64,000 bases of DNA from Virgibacillus indicus (lineage in GTDB: Bacteria; Bacillota; Bacilli; Bacillales; Amphibacillaceae): NCBI RefSeq assembly GCF_002266285.1, contig NZ_NPMS01000003.1, positions 248,001 through 312,000 of the forward strand, in the 5' to 3' direction. Both the position numbers and the translations under genes were made by a program. This document shows, in pieces, positions 1-7,775 of the stretch. The notes beneath the pieces were generated by a model that did not search any database, was not told the DNA's origin, and saw only the letters and a list, made by a program, of their open reading frames with translations. Every line of letters begins with the position of its first letter. The stretch's first letter is position 1.

Positions 1-1
1 T

Positions 2-541
2 ATGAACCTAATAAGTCGTAATTTAAGCGAAATTGTAGGTGCTACTACGGGAATGCTAAGTCGAACAGTTTCAGGTTTAAGGAATCTACAAATGATTAGT
101 GTTCAGACCATCGCAGACACGTTGAAGCAAGTCGGTCCGTATAACCTGGCTTCTTCTTTTAAGCATATAGATTTAACATTAGATGTTAACTTCGATGAAT
201 TACCAGTTCGGGAAGCCGTAAATCCCTATGATGAGTTATCACCTCAAGAAATAAACGAAAAACTTAAAAAGGAAATCGAAAGAGATAAAGAAATACTCGG
301 AGTGAACGTTCCATACAATGTCCTGGGTATGGGGTTTATCAAGGATGTTTACCTGCCGGTGACAGGCATGGCATATAGTCTCGAAGCTTCAGGTGCGATT
401 GATGCAAGTTTTGCTGTTCAATTTTTTATTTTTGCCATTCTACCTTTTGTTCTTAATCTTTCTACTAAAAACAATACTAGCACGAAAGAGGAGATCAAGC
501 TGGACGTAAGGATAAAATCTGATGACGGAGAGAATATTTGA
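2..541 (+). CDS. Hypothetical protein, possibly cut at the window edge
   Basis: An open frame begins at the very edge of the window, so the 179-residue reading may be only the C-terminal part of a longer protein and the true start cannot be judged. The protein has a polar first two thirds with a charged stretch near residues 75-100 and one hydrophobic segment near residues 137-153 (FFIFAILPFVLNLS) that could be a single membrane helix, followed by a charged tail. I do not recognise the family. It is directly followed by a decayed nuclease-like gene and transposon remnants, so it may belong to the same eroded accessory region. No function is assigned. Confidence 0.5.
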   Translation: MNLISRNLSEIVGATTGMLSRTVSGLRNLQMISVQTIADTLKQVGPYNLASSFKHIDLTLDVNFDELPVREAVNPYDELSPQEINEKLKKEIERDKEILGVNVPYNVLGMGFIKDVYLPVTGMAYSLEASGAIDASFAVQFFIFAILPFVLNLSTKNNTSTKEEIKLDVRIKSDDGENI

Positions 542-586
542 GAACAATAAATAGTATACTTAAGTAAAAAAATAAAAGAGGTTCAA

Positions 587-1358
587 ATGATTTTAAGAGA
601 GATTCTCCCAAACAAGAAGGATTTCCAAACAATATCAGGTAAGAAGCATTTTCCAACAAGGATTATTTAGCATTGGTTCCATATACACTGTTAAAAAGTG
701 ATAATTCTTCAGTTATTGGAACTGCGTTTGATTATTTAGCGAGAATTATGCTTGCCTGAGAAGCTAAGGCACACAGAGATAAAGCCTACTCAAATCTAAC
801 AGCAGAGGGCGGGTTAAGGCTTTTATCTCGATTTTTAAAGAACCATCCTTCTATTGAGTCCAAAAGTGAAAAAAGGTATGAAAAAAGTATAAAAAAATTA
901 AAAGCATTTACTAAAAACAAGCAAGATGTTAAGAAACTGATTTTAGATGCTTGTTTCCTTGCTAAACTTGAACGTATTTACCGTTCCGGACTCCACCCAG
1001 CCAATCCTTTTGAAGAGTCTTTTTTTGATGAACCTGATGATAAAGTCATTAAAGATCTAGAACTACTATGTGATGTATTTCAAGAAAATTTCGTCCCAAT
1101 AATCAACCCATCCAGTGACATCATCTATAACCCAAACTTCGGTATTTCCTCTGCTTTTGTAGGGTTGCAGACGGTGATGTTATCATCGATGGAAATCTAT
1201 ATGATTTTAAAAGTGGAAAGAAAATAGGTTATAATTGGCAAGAAATTGCTCAAATAGTGGGTTATTATTTACTTAATGGGGTACCGCCAACATTTCGCGG
1301 AAAACATACGTTAAGAAGCGTAAATTTGTTTTATCCGTTTGAAGTCTATTGTTCATAA
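587..1358 (+). pseudogene. Degenerate PD-(D/E)XK nuclease-like protein
   Basis: Joined across frames, this stretch encodes a protein that starts MILREILPNKKDFQ and carries a helical middle and a nuclease-like core with the pattern ADGDVIIDG followed by LYDFKSGKK, which fits the D...(D/E)xK signature of PD-(D/E)XK enzymes. It is broken at least three times: a one-base loss near 660 (the reading PTR continues as DYLALVPYTLL in the next frame), an in-frame TGA near 757 and another frame change near 1170. Its 3' part runs into the left end of a miniature transposon at 1278, so the original C-terminus is lost. The substrate is unknown; a link to defence is inference from the neighbouring restriction remnant. 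Confidence 0.6.
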
Positions 1359-1570
1359 ATGCATGTATGGATAATGAACGTTCGTATATTACAAAACACC
1401 CATTCACGAACGTCTTTAAGTGGGAAACAAATGGAATTCCCAAGCGTTTGTAAATGTATAGATTTACGGAATACCTAATTTTCTTGTATTCCTTAATGTA
1501 GGAAATATCAGCTTTCTTCGTGTCGAATTTTGCTTAGCGTATGTTTTCCGCTTTTTGTTGGTAGGACCCC
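1278..1570. mobile_element. Tn3-family miniature element (TIME-like), 293 bp
   Basis: The left end (1278-1315) reads GGGGTACCGCCAACATTTCG and ends in ACGTTAAG; the right end (1533-1570), read on the other strand, reads GGGGTCCTACCAACAAAAAG and ends in ACGCTAAG. Both are 38 bp, share most of their inner halves, and resemble the 38-bp ends I know from Tn4430. The bases just outside are TTAAT on the left and TTATT on the right, an imperfect 5-bp repeat such as an old target duplication would leave. The 217 bp between the ends hold no gene. The arrangement fits non-autonomous Tn3-derived inverted-repeat miniature elements, which are moved by a transposase elsewhere. Confidence 0.7.
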
Positions 1571-1715
1571 TTATTGGAAAAACCAAAGTGGTTTATACGA
1601 TCAATACAGTTGTCACTATGGTTATGCCGCAACTAAAAACCCATGGAATATAGAGCCTTGGAGACCAGATGTATCAACACTTGCTACAATTATAGCGAAA
1701 TGTAATCCAAAATAA
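1571..1715 (+). pseudogene. C-terminal fragment resembling DUF2599
   Basis: Directly after the right end of the miniature element an open frame reads YWKNQSGLYDQY and later PWNIEPWRPDV before ending in CNPK. The conserved Trp/Pro-rich WNxEPWRP block with the closing CNP is what I remember of the C-terminus of DUF2599 proteins. The N-terminal part is absent and an apparent start lies inside the transposon end, so this is a truncated remnant and not a working gene. Family assignment is from memory of the motif. Confidence 0.45.
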
Positions 1716-1820
1716 GTGAATCAAGATTAAAAAAGTGAAAATGAGGTTCCAGTATATTGATAGAACTTCACAAATTTAATGAGCCTTTGGAGTTCGATAA
1801 AACACTATGTTTATTGAGCT

Positions 1821-2042
1821 TTGAAGGCTTATTTATTATATCGACATAATTGCGTTTTCTCAGATTCAGTAAAGCGCTTAAAATTAAAAGAACGAAAGGG
1901 TAATAGTTATATCTATTTGTTTTTGAAAACAATGATTTTACAACAAAAACAGAAATATCATTATGGATATAAATTCAATACCCAAAGAATGAATCGACAA
2001 AAAATACTATTACCAGTAAATCAAAACCCGAATTATTCATAG
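1821..2042 (+). pseudogene. C-terminal remnant of a restriction specificity (S/TRD) protein
   Basis: About 70 residues can be read, including KQKYHYGYKFN, QRMNRQKILLPV and a final NQNPNYS. This order (a Lys/Tyr/Gly-rich stretch, an Arg-rich RMxRQKIxLPV block and a short tail) is typical of the C-terminal half of type I or type IIG target-recognition domains. No plausible ribosome binding site or N-terminal part precedes it. I read it as a decayed fragment of a restriction-modification gene. Confidence 0.45.
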
Positions 2043-2195
2043 CTTAATACGATAACTATTACTAGCCCAGTTATATCAACTGTTATGAAAACAAAAGAAT
2101 ATCACCATAAGGTGAAAGTAAAAAACATGAAAAGAAGCCAACTTTTGGTAATGTAATTAGTGACTAAACCAAAACATTCCAAGGGGGCTCCTTCT

Positions 2196-2339
2196 ATGAC
2201 GATTGTAAATGAAAAGTCGATGAACTTCAATAAACTTGTGAAAGTAAATTTTAATGGCGGTGATGATATTGGTTTGGAAGTTTATCCGCACACCGATAAA
2301 ATTTTACGAATTAAACAAGGGCAAGGACTTGCTCAAATG
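2196..2339 (+). pseudogene. Truncated cupin-domain protein
   Basis: A good ribosome binding site (AAGGGGGC) precedes the ATG at 2196. The product begins MTIVNEKSMNFNKLV and then shows the cupin core block DDIGLEVYPHTDKILRI followed by QGQGLAQMG, where transposon-end sequence replaces the rest. The same core block (EDIGLEVHPNVDQFLRIEEG) occurs in a second cupin remnant on the other strand near 25.9 kb. Full-length relatives continue for about 60 more residues of beta-barrel, so this copy is non-functional. Confidence 0.6.
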
Positions 2340-2397
2340 GGGGTAGCGTCAGGAAAATGCTTAACGTTGTATATTCGCATTTTCCTGACGCTACCCC
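2340..2397. mobile_element. Collapsed pair of Tn3-family terminal repeats
   Basis: A 21-base arm (2340-2360) and a full 38-base arm (2360-2397) face each other with nothing between them. The outermost 21 bases of both are identical (GGGGTAGCGTCAGGAAAATG plus C), and the right arm read from the outside runs on through AATATACAACGTTAAG. This matches, from memory, the 38-bp ends of Tn1546/TnMERI1-type transposons. Flanking pentamers (AAATG and TATAT) do not match, so this is not a clean insertion. It looks like the scar of an element that lost its whole interior. Confidence 0.7.
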
Positions 2398-2472
2398 TAT
2401 ATACATTAAGTTGAAAATTACGAAGTAGATAAACTAGTTAAATGGATAATAAAAATGTATGCATTAGATTCT

Positions 2473-2586
2473 AAACACAACATAATGTCACTTATGTTGT
2501 GTTTTTATTATAGTTTGATAGACTAAACTTTAGATAATCCGACATAATTTAAGATTAATTAAGTTTTTGTAGTCCAACATAATTTA
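2473..2586 (+). other. Internal resolution site for a TnpI-type recombinase
   Basis: A perfect inverted repeat with 13-bp arms (AAACACAACATAA at 2473-2485, its complement at 2492-2504) surrounds a 6-bp centre TGTCAC. Two direct repeats follow: TCCGACATAATTTA (2538-2551) and TCCAACATAATTTA (2573-2586). The core CAACATAA is thus present four times. A tyrosine recombinase core with two accessory direct repeats just upstream of the recombinase gene is the architecture described for the resolution site of Tn4430. It also overlaps the presumed promoter of the recombinase gene, so autoregulation is possible. Confidence 0.7.
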
Positions 2587-2598
2587 TGGGGTGAGTGA

Positions 2599-3456
2599 AT
2601 GATTGAAAAGTTCATTGATTATTTGAAAGAAAAAGACCTAAAGGAAAATTCCATTAAAGGATATACTCAGTCAGCCAAGGGTTATTTAAAGTGGTTTGAT
2701 CAATCAAAAGATATTTCCTTTCAAAAACTAAATCACGAGAATGTTCGTGAATATGTCTCGTTTTTGAAAACGGTAAAAAAATTGAAACCTAGAACAATAA
2801 ACACAAAACTAAGCGGTTTAATTAAATTTAACGAATTTTTGGTGGAAGAATTAGCGGTACAGCCAGAAATGGTAATTGGTAAAAAAGATTTCGAAAAAGT
2901 ACAGCAGCAATATGCTTCTTTGTCAACGGTGGGGTGTGAAGATGTAGAAAAGTTCCGCCAAGTAATTTTAGATGACGGTAATGTTCGCTATTATGCTTTA
3001 TCAACTATATTTGCATATGCTGGGCTTCGGTTATCTGAGGCATTGAGTTTACATACAGATGATGTGCATTTAATTACCCGTGAAATTACGGTGAGAGATG
3101 GAAAAGGCGATAAAAGTAGAATTGTTTATATGAGTGAGAAAGTAAAGATTGCTCTTCAATCCTGGTTCAAAGAACGAAATAACAAAGATATTGATGCAGA
3201 TTACTTGTTTCCAAGTAACAGAAAACGTCGGTTGGACCGGACAGTAGTTAACATCGCATTCCAGAGGTACTCCAAACAAATTGGCAAGAACATCACTCCA
3301 CATGTATTACGACATTTCTTTTGTTCTAATGCAATCAACAAAGGTATGAGCATTCACGAAGTAGCAAATCAAGCTGGTCATTCCAATATACATACAACTT
3401 TATTGTATACGAATCCAACAAAAACTGAGATGCTAGATAAAATGAACCAATTATAA
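2599..3456 (+). CDS. tnpI: Tyrosine recombinase, TnpI/Xer-like resolvase
   Basis: The 285-residue protein has an N-terminal SAM-like core-binding domain (about 1-95) and a C-terminal catalytic domain. The catalytic set is complete: R144 (AGLRLSE), Lys near 169-172 in the beta-hairpin, H235-x-x-R238 (PHVLRHF), H261 and Y270 (LLYTNP). The length equals that of TnpI from Tn4430-type transposons, and the start at 2599 follows GGGGTGAGTG and a TnpI-like resolution site. In the family it resolves cointegrates made by replicative transposition. No transposase gene follows, so it is an orphan, though the gene appears intact. A general integron- or Xer-like role is the alternative. Confidence 0.8.
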   Translation: MIEKFIDYLKEKDLKENSIKGYTQSAKGYLKWFDQSKDISFQKLNHENVREYVSFLKTVKKLKPRTINTKLSGLIKFNEFLVEELAVQPEMVIGKKDFEKVQQQYASLSTVGCEDVEKFRQVILDDGNVRYYALSTIFAYAGLRLSEALSLHTDDVHLITREITVRDGKGDKSRIVYMSEKVKIALQSWFKERNNKDIDADYLFPSNRKRRLDRTVVNIAFQRYSKQIGKNITPHVLRHFFCSNAINKGMSIHEVANQAGHSNIHTTLLYTNPTKTEMLDKMNQL

Positions 3457-3545
3457 AATGGGGTATAAGCAAGATAGGATTTTTTGCATGATAGTGTAAT
3501 TAGATAAAGTTCCGGTGGATAATTTTTACTTCCGGAATCATTGTT

Positions 3546-3582
3546 TAGAGCAATCTGGTAAGTAATGTTCCAGATTGCTCTA
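3546..3582. terminator. Hairpin terminator between convergent genes
   Basis: Perfect 13-bp arms (TAGAGCAATCTGG and its complement) with an 11-base loop lie between the rightward recombinase and the leftward YdhK gene. It can serve transcription from both sides. A similar stem (AAGATTGCTCA) recurs at 8479. Confidence 0.7.
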
Positions 3583-3599
3583 GTGGATTGTTTTTATAT

Positions 3600-4220
3600 T
3601 TATTTAACCGGGGACAGTTCACTCTCCGTTACCCATTTATGATTTGTAACTTCATCTCCAGTTTGCACATCTGTATAAGTTACCATATAAACGGTGGTAT
3701 CTTCGGCAGATTCTATAACAGCTTCTGCTCCATCCATCCCTTTCATATGATCCGCATTTAATACGACTTCATCCCCCGATTGATAGGGCTCTTCTTCTGC
3801 ATTTTCAATTTCTTCATGAATAACCCATTTATGATCCTCCACCTTTTCTCCGCCAGTAGTTGGAGTATAGGTCACTGAATAAACTGTTGTGCTATAAGCA
3901 CCTTCAATGGTTGCTACAGCTCCATCCATTCCTTTCATATGTTGTGCATTCATGACTGCTTCACTTCCAATGGGGTAAGTTGGACTTTCCGCAGATGCTA
4001 ATTCTGCAGGAACCTCACCTGAACTTGAATGATCCATTCCTTCCATGGAATCAGATTCAGATTCTGTAGATTGATCGCCATTAGCCTCATCTGCACTTTG
4101 TTCCGTTTCCGTATCAGCATCTTCATTTTGGCTTGGTTCGTCATTGTTGCCTGCACAAGCAGCTAGCGTAAAAATGGCAAGCAATAAGATAGATCCTATC
4201 AGCAATTTTTTGAATTTCAT
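3600..4220 (-). CDS. YdhK-family lipoprotein with two DUF1541 repeats
   Basis: A 206-residue exported lipoprotein. It has a signal peptide with lipobox LAAC (Cys at about 22), an acidic Ser/Glu/Asp-rich linker (about 25-75) and two copies of a DUF1541 repeat, each with HMKGMDGA, a TTVYxVTYT strand and an xHKWV strand. This is the YdhK family, often found near copper-resistance genes; the Met/His-rich HMKGMDG motif suggests metal contact, but the function is not established. The ATG at 4220 follows GAGAGGAG. It is transcribed away from the SHOCT gene and ends at the shared terminator. Confidence 0.8.
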   Translation of the reverse strand: MKFKKLLIGSILLLAIFTLAACAGNNDEPSQNEDADTETEQSADEANGDQSTESESDSMEGMDHSSSGEVPAELASAESPTYPIGSEAVMNAQHMKGMDGAVATIEGAYSTTVYSVTYTPTTGGEKVEDHKWVIHEEIENAEEEPYQSGDEVVLNADHMKGMDGAEAVIESAEDTTVYMVTYTDVQTGDEVTNHKWVTESELSPVK

Positions 4221-4403
4221 ACATATACTCCTCTCATTGTATGTTCTTAGATACGTTACCCTTCAAATTTGCAAATTATTTGCAGATTATGTTACATCTT
4301 CGTTAAAATCTTCTGTTTTAAATGAAGATAGGATTGTATGCATATTTTCTTGATACTTTAATTGTATACTATTGAAAACTAGTTATATAAGAAGGTGATT
4401 ATA

Positions 4404-4616
4404 ATGCACTCTATGCATGGATTCGGCTCAATATGGCCAATGGTAGGTATGATTATATTTTGGGCTGGTTTAATAATTTTAGGTATTTATCTAGTTTCCA
4501 GTTATGCTAATGGAGGAAGAAAAAAAGATTCACTGGATATATTAAAGGAAAGGTTGGCAAAAGGTGAAATAGATGAATCAGAGTATGAACGATTAAAGTC
4601 AATCTTAAAGAAATGA
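4404..4616 (+). CDS. SHOCT-domain small membrane protein
   Basis: About 70 residues: a Met/His-containing N-terminus (MHSMHGFGSIW), one membrane helix (about 10-32) and a C-terminal SHOCT motif (LDILKERLAKGEIDESEYER). A GTG at 4395 is in frame but overlaps the Shine-Dalgarno GAAGG, so the ATG at 4404 is preferred. SHOCT domains are short helical oligomerisation motifs. Such proteins commonly sit beside copper-export and two-component genes in Bacillaceae. Role unknown. Confidence 0.8.
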   Translation: MHSMHGFGSIWPMVGMIIFWAGLIILGIYLVSSYANGGRKKDSLDILKERLAKGEIDESEYERLKSILKK

Positions 4617-4716
4617 TAATTACTCTGCACAAAAAATAAATACATTTTTTGTATAATATTGCATTATTTTTAGTAGCGATTATGAAGAGTTAGGCTGAAG
4701 TGGAGGATAAGTTAGA

Positions 4717-5622
4717 ATGATTAAAAAAGTAATGGTGATTATAACATTTATTGCCGGTTTAATTATAGCCGGATGCAGCAGTGATGAAAATGAATCCTTT
4801 GAAACTCCTTTTGATGGGTCAATAGAGCATGTCCATGGTATGGGTTATGCTGGAGGCGATAATGGTTTATATTTTGCATCTCACACAGGATTAAAGATTT
4901 ACCGTGATGGTGAATGGTATGAAACTACAAAGAATTTTAATGATTACATGGGGTTTAATGCGGTGGACCAGGGTTTTTATACGTCAGGCCATCCGGGTGA
5001 AGACTCAGATTTGCCTAACCCAATCGGTCTTCAACGAAGTTTTGATGGAGGAAAGACTCTGGAAAGTTTGAAATTTGAAGGGGAAACAGATTTTCATGCT
5101 CTGGCAGTAGGCTATAATAGTCATGATATATTCTTAATGAATCCAGGTAAAAACTCTGAGTTAGATCAAGGCTTTTACAAGAGTATAGATGATGGAGAGT
5201 CATGGGAAAGTGTCAATGCTTCTGGCTTAGAAGGTGAAATATTTGCATTAGCTCTTCATCCCTCTGATTCAAATTTAGTTGCTGCAGCAACAACAGCGGG
5301 TGTTTATATTTCAAATGATGCTGGGTCGAAATTTCAATTAATTACAGATGCAGCACAGGGAACCGCAGTGTTTTTTAATGAAGATAACCTATTCTATGCA
5401 AGCTATAGCAACTCTCCATCTTTAATTAAATATGATATGGAAGAAGGAAAACAAGAAAAAATTAATTTGCCAAATTTAACTGAGGACGGTCCTGTCTATA
5501 TTGCTCAAAATCCACAGGATAATCAAGAATATGCTATTTATACTACAAAAGGACAAGCCTATGTATCAAAAGATGGTGCGGAATCATGGGATCAAATTTT
5601 AAAGAATGGAAAAGTATACTAA
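4717..5622 (+). CDS. BNR/sortilin-like beta-propeller lipoprotein (F510_1955-type)
   Basis: A 301-residue lipoprotein with lipobox IIAGC (Cys at 19). The mature part begins with IEHVHGMGY and contains several Asp-box-like turns (SFDGGKTLES, SIDDGESWES, SNDAGSKF, SKDGAESWD), which mark a BNR beta-propeller. This matches a group usually named F510_1955 family glycosylhydrolase, although no glycosidase activity is evident. It is followed 15 bases later by a CcdA-like gene and then a two-component system, so it is probably part of an extracytoplasmic metal or redox stress operon. Confidence 0.7.
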   Translation: MIKKVMVIITFIAGLIIAGCSSDENESFETPFDGSIEHVHGMGYAGGDNGLYFASHTGLKIYRDGEWYETTKNFNDYMGFNAVDQGFYTSGHPGEDSDLPNPIGLQRSFDGGKTLESLKFEGETDFHALAVGYNSHDIFLMNPGKNSELDQGFYKSIDDGESWESVNASGLEGEIFALALHPSDSNLVAAATTAGVYISNDAGSKFQLITDAAQGTAVFFNEDNLFYASYSNSPSLIKYDMEEGKQEKINLPNLTEDGPVYIAQNPQDNQEYAIYTTKGQAYVSKDGAESWDQILKNGKVY

Positions 5623-5637
5623 GTTTAAGAGGGTTGA

Positions 5638-6375
5638 ATGGAAATGTTTGACTTATTTAATCAAATTAGTAGTTTATTAAGCGGACCAATTCATGAGCTA
5701 GCCTATGGTTTTGAACATATTCCAATATTATTTGCTTTTTTACTTGGAGTCATAGGGGCTGTTGCGCCATGTCAGCTTACAAGTAATATTAGTGCTATTA
5801 CCATATATGGGAATAAATCGTTAGTAGATAAAGTACCCTGGTTACATGTATTCTTCTTTATATTAGGGAAAATAATTATCTTCTCCATTCTGGGCATCAT
5901 TATTTGGCTGCTTGGAAGAGAAGTGAATAGTTCATTAACACAATTATTTCCTGTAATTAGAAAAGTAATTGGCCCTTTGCTTATCATAATTGGATTTTTT
6001 ATGATGGGATTATTTCGTTTTAGGAAATCGTTAGGAATTATCAAATTTCCAACAAAGAAATTGAAAGATAGCTACTTAGGAAGTTTTTTAATGGGAGTGA
6101 GCTTTACATTAGCGTTTTGCCCAACCATGTTTGTTTTGTTTATATTAACATTAATGCCTGTAGTTTTGACAACATTGTATGGTGTAATATTGCCCTCTAT
6201 ATTCGGAATTGCTACGTCTCTACCACTTTTGATCGTAATCTTTCTTATTTGGTATTTTGGTGCAAGTGGTGCAATTCTAAAGAAAAGCAAAAAGATAGGT
6301 GCGATAACACAAAAGGCTGCTGGTGCGATGCTCCTTCTTATCGGTATCTTTGATACACTAACCTATTGGCAGTAA
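5638..6375 (+). CDS. CcdA/DsbD-like thiol-redox membrane transporter
   Basis: A 245-residue polytopic protein with about six membrane helices. Two cysteines lie in the conserved places of CcdA/DsbD proteins: GAVAPCQLT in the first helix and AFCPTM in the fourth. In the family these pass reducing equivalents from cytoplasmic thioredoxin to outward-facing thiols. Automatic naming may call it a SafE/TauE or UreH-type protein, a related fold. Between a BNR lipoprotein and a sensor kinase it probably keeps an envelope thiol or metal protein reduced. Start 5638 follows AGAGGG; an ATG at 5644 is an alternative. Confidence 0.75.
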   Translation: MEMFDLFNQISSLLSGPIHELAYGFEHIPILFAFLLGVIGAVAPCQLTSNISAITIYGNKSLVDKVPWLHVFFFILGKIIIFSILGIIIWLLGREVNSSLTQLFPVIRKVIGPLLIIIGFFMMGLFRFRKSLGIIKFPTKKLKDSYLGSFLMGVSFTLAFCPTMFVLFILTLMPVVLTTLYGVILPSIFGIATSLPLLIVIFLIWYFGASGAILKKSKKIGAITQKAAGAMLLLIGIFDTLTYWQ

Positions 6376-6386
6376 AGGGGGCTGTT

Positions 6387-7775
6387 ATGTTTAATAAACT
6401 ATCTTTGAAAATCGGATTATTATTTTTCGTGTTCATCTTAATCATTGAATCGTTTTTGTTTTTTATATTATATACTAATTTGCTCAATGATCGAATTGAA
6501 GAAGTAATGGACAATTTGTTAGCACGTGGCAATACACATCGGGCTGTTTTGGAAGACAATTTTGAAAGTCCAACATTAGAACATGTGGGACAGATGGAAT
6601 CTGCCTCTGATTTTGCTGTTATAATTACCGATCCAACAGGAAATATAATCATAAATTCAGATCCAATTGAACAGGAAATGAAAGAAGTAATTGAACATAC
6701 CGATTATGAAAACGTGCCAACAGAAGGTGAAATCGTAGAAAATCGTTGGACTGAGAAAAAATATCTTGTGACTGACAGCCCAATTACGATTAATGGAGAG
6801 CACCAAGGCCATGTCTTTATGTTTGCCCCTACAAATAATGTGAAAAAGATTGTTGGCCATTTGGGTGAACAGTTTCTTGTGGCTGGTATGATTACAATAC
6901 TATTAACTATTATTACCATATTTATTCTATCCAGATTTATTACACATCCAATGATTAAAATAAATCAGGCAACAGAACAGTTAGGATTAGGGAAGAAAAA
7001 GGTTGAATTAGATACGGGAAGAAAAGATGAACTGGGAGAGTTAGCGAATTCTATAACAAAATTATCACAAGACTTGGACCAATTAAAAAATGAAAGAAAT
7101 GAATTTTTAGCAAGCATATCGCATGAACTCCGCACGCCATTAACCTATATTAAAGGATATGCAGATGTAATCAGTAGACCTAACATTCCTGAAAAGAAAA
7201 AAGGAGAATATATTGATATAATCCGGGAAGAAACGGAACAATTAACTGAATTAATCAGAAATTTATTTGAATTAGCTAAAATGGACCAAAACAAGTTTGT
7301 TATCCATCGTGAAAAGATCGTGTTAGGAGAATTGATCCATTCACTGGCAGGGCGAATTAGACCTGCCTTTGCAGAAAAAAATATCACATTTTCTGTTAGC
7401 TGCCCTGAGGATACAATAGTATATGTTGATACGGAAAGATTTCAACAGGTTTTACTAAATATTTTGGATAATGCAAGAAAGCATTCATACGACAATGGAC
7501 ATGTTTCATTAGCAGTAAATGAGATGAATGAAGATATTAAGGTTATTATTACAGATGAAGGCGAGGGTATTCCAAAAGAAGACCTGCCACATATCTTCAA
7601 CCGCTTATACAGAGTTGAAAAGTCAAGATCACGGAAAAGCGGTGGAACAGGCTTAGGATTAGCCATTGCTAAAGAAATAATAGAGTCCCATGGAGGGAGC
7701 ATGGAAGTGCAAAGTAAATTGGGGGAAGGAACATGCGTCACTATATCGTTAAGGAGAGGCTGCAAAGATGAATAA
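6387..7775 (+). CDS. Sensor histidine kinase
   Basis: A 462-residue kinase: membrane helix (about 8-30), extracytoplasmic sensor domain (about 31-160), second helix (about 165-190), HAMP linker, HisKA with the phospho-acceptor in SISHELRTPL, and HATPase with N (LLNILDNARKH), DEGEGIP and GGTGLGLAI boxes. The ATG at 6387 has AAAGGGGG in front; an in-frame TTG at 6366 overlaps the upstream gene and lacks a site. It precedes its response regulator and overlaps it by 8 bases; kinase-first order is less common. Copper or envelope thiol stress is the likely signal, by context only. Confidence 0.85.
   Translation: MFNKLSLKIGLLFFVFILIIESFLFFILYTNLLNDRIEEVMDNLLARGNTHRAVLEDNFESPTLEHVGQMESASDFAVIITDPTGNIIINSDPIEQEMKEVIEHTDYENVPTEGEIVENRWTEKKYLVTDSPITINGEHQGHVFMFAPTNNVKKIVGHLGEQFLVAGMITILLTIITIFILSRFITHPMIKINQATEQLGLGKKKVELDTGRKDELGELANSITKLSQDLDQLKNERNEFLASISHELRTPLTYIKGYADVISRPNIPEKKKGEYIDIIREETEQLTELIRNLFELAKMDQNKFVIHREKIVLGELIHSLAGRIRPAFAEKNITFSVSCPEDTIVYVDTERFQQVLLNILDNARKHSYDNGHVSLAVNEMNEDIKVIITDEGEGIPKEDLPHIFNRLYRVEKSRSRKSGGTGLGLAIAKEIIESHGGSMEVQSKLGEGTCVTISLRRGCKDE

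Noticed and set aside
1278..1570. A complete insertion sequence
   Set aside because: No transposase can be encoded in 217 bases; only a non-autonomous element is possible.
2340..2397. Reading the palindrome as an ordinary terminator of the cupin gene
   Set aside because: The arms match transposon ends including the inner AATATACAACGTTAAG part, there is no T-run, and the cupin gene stops mid-domain.
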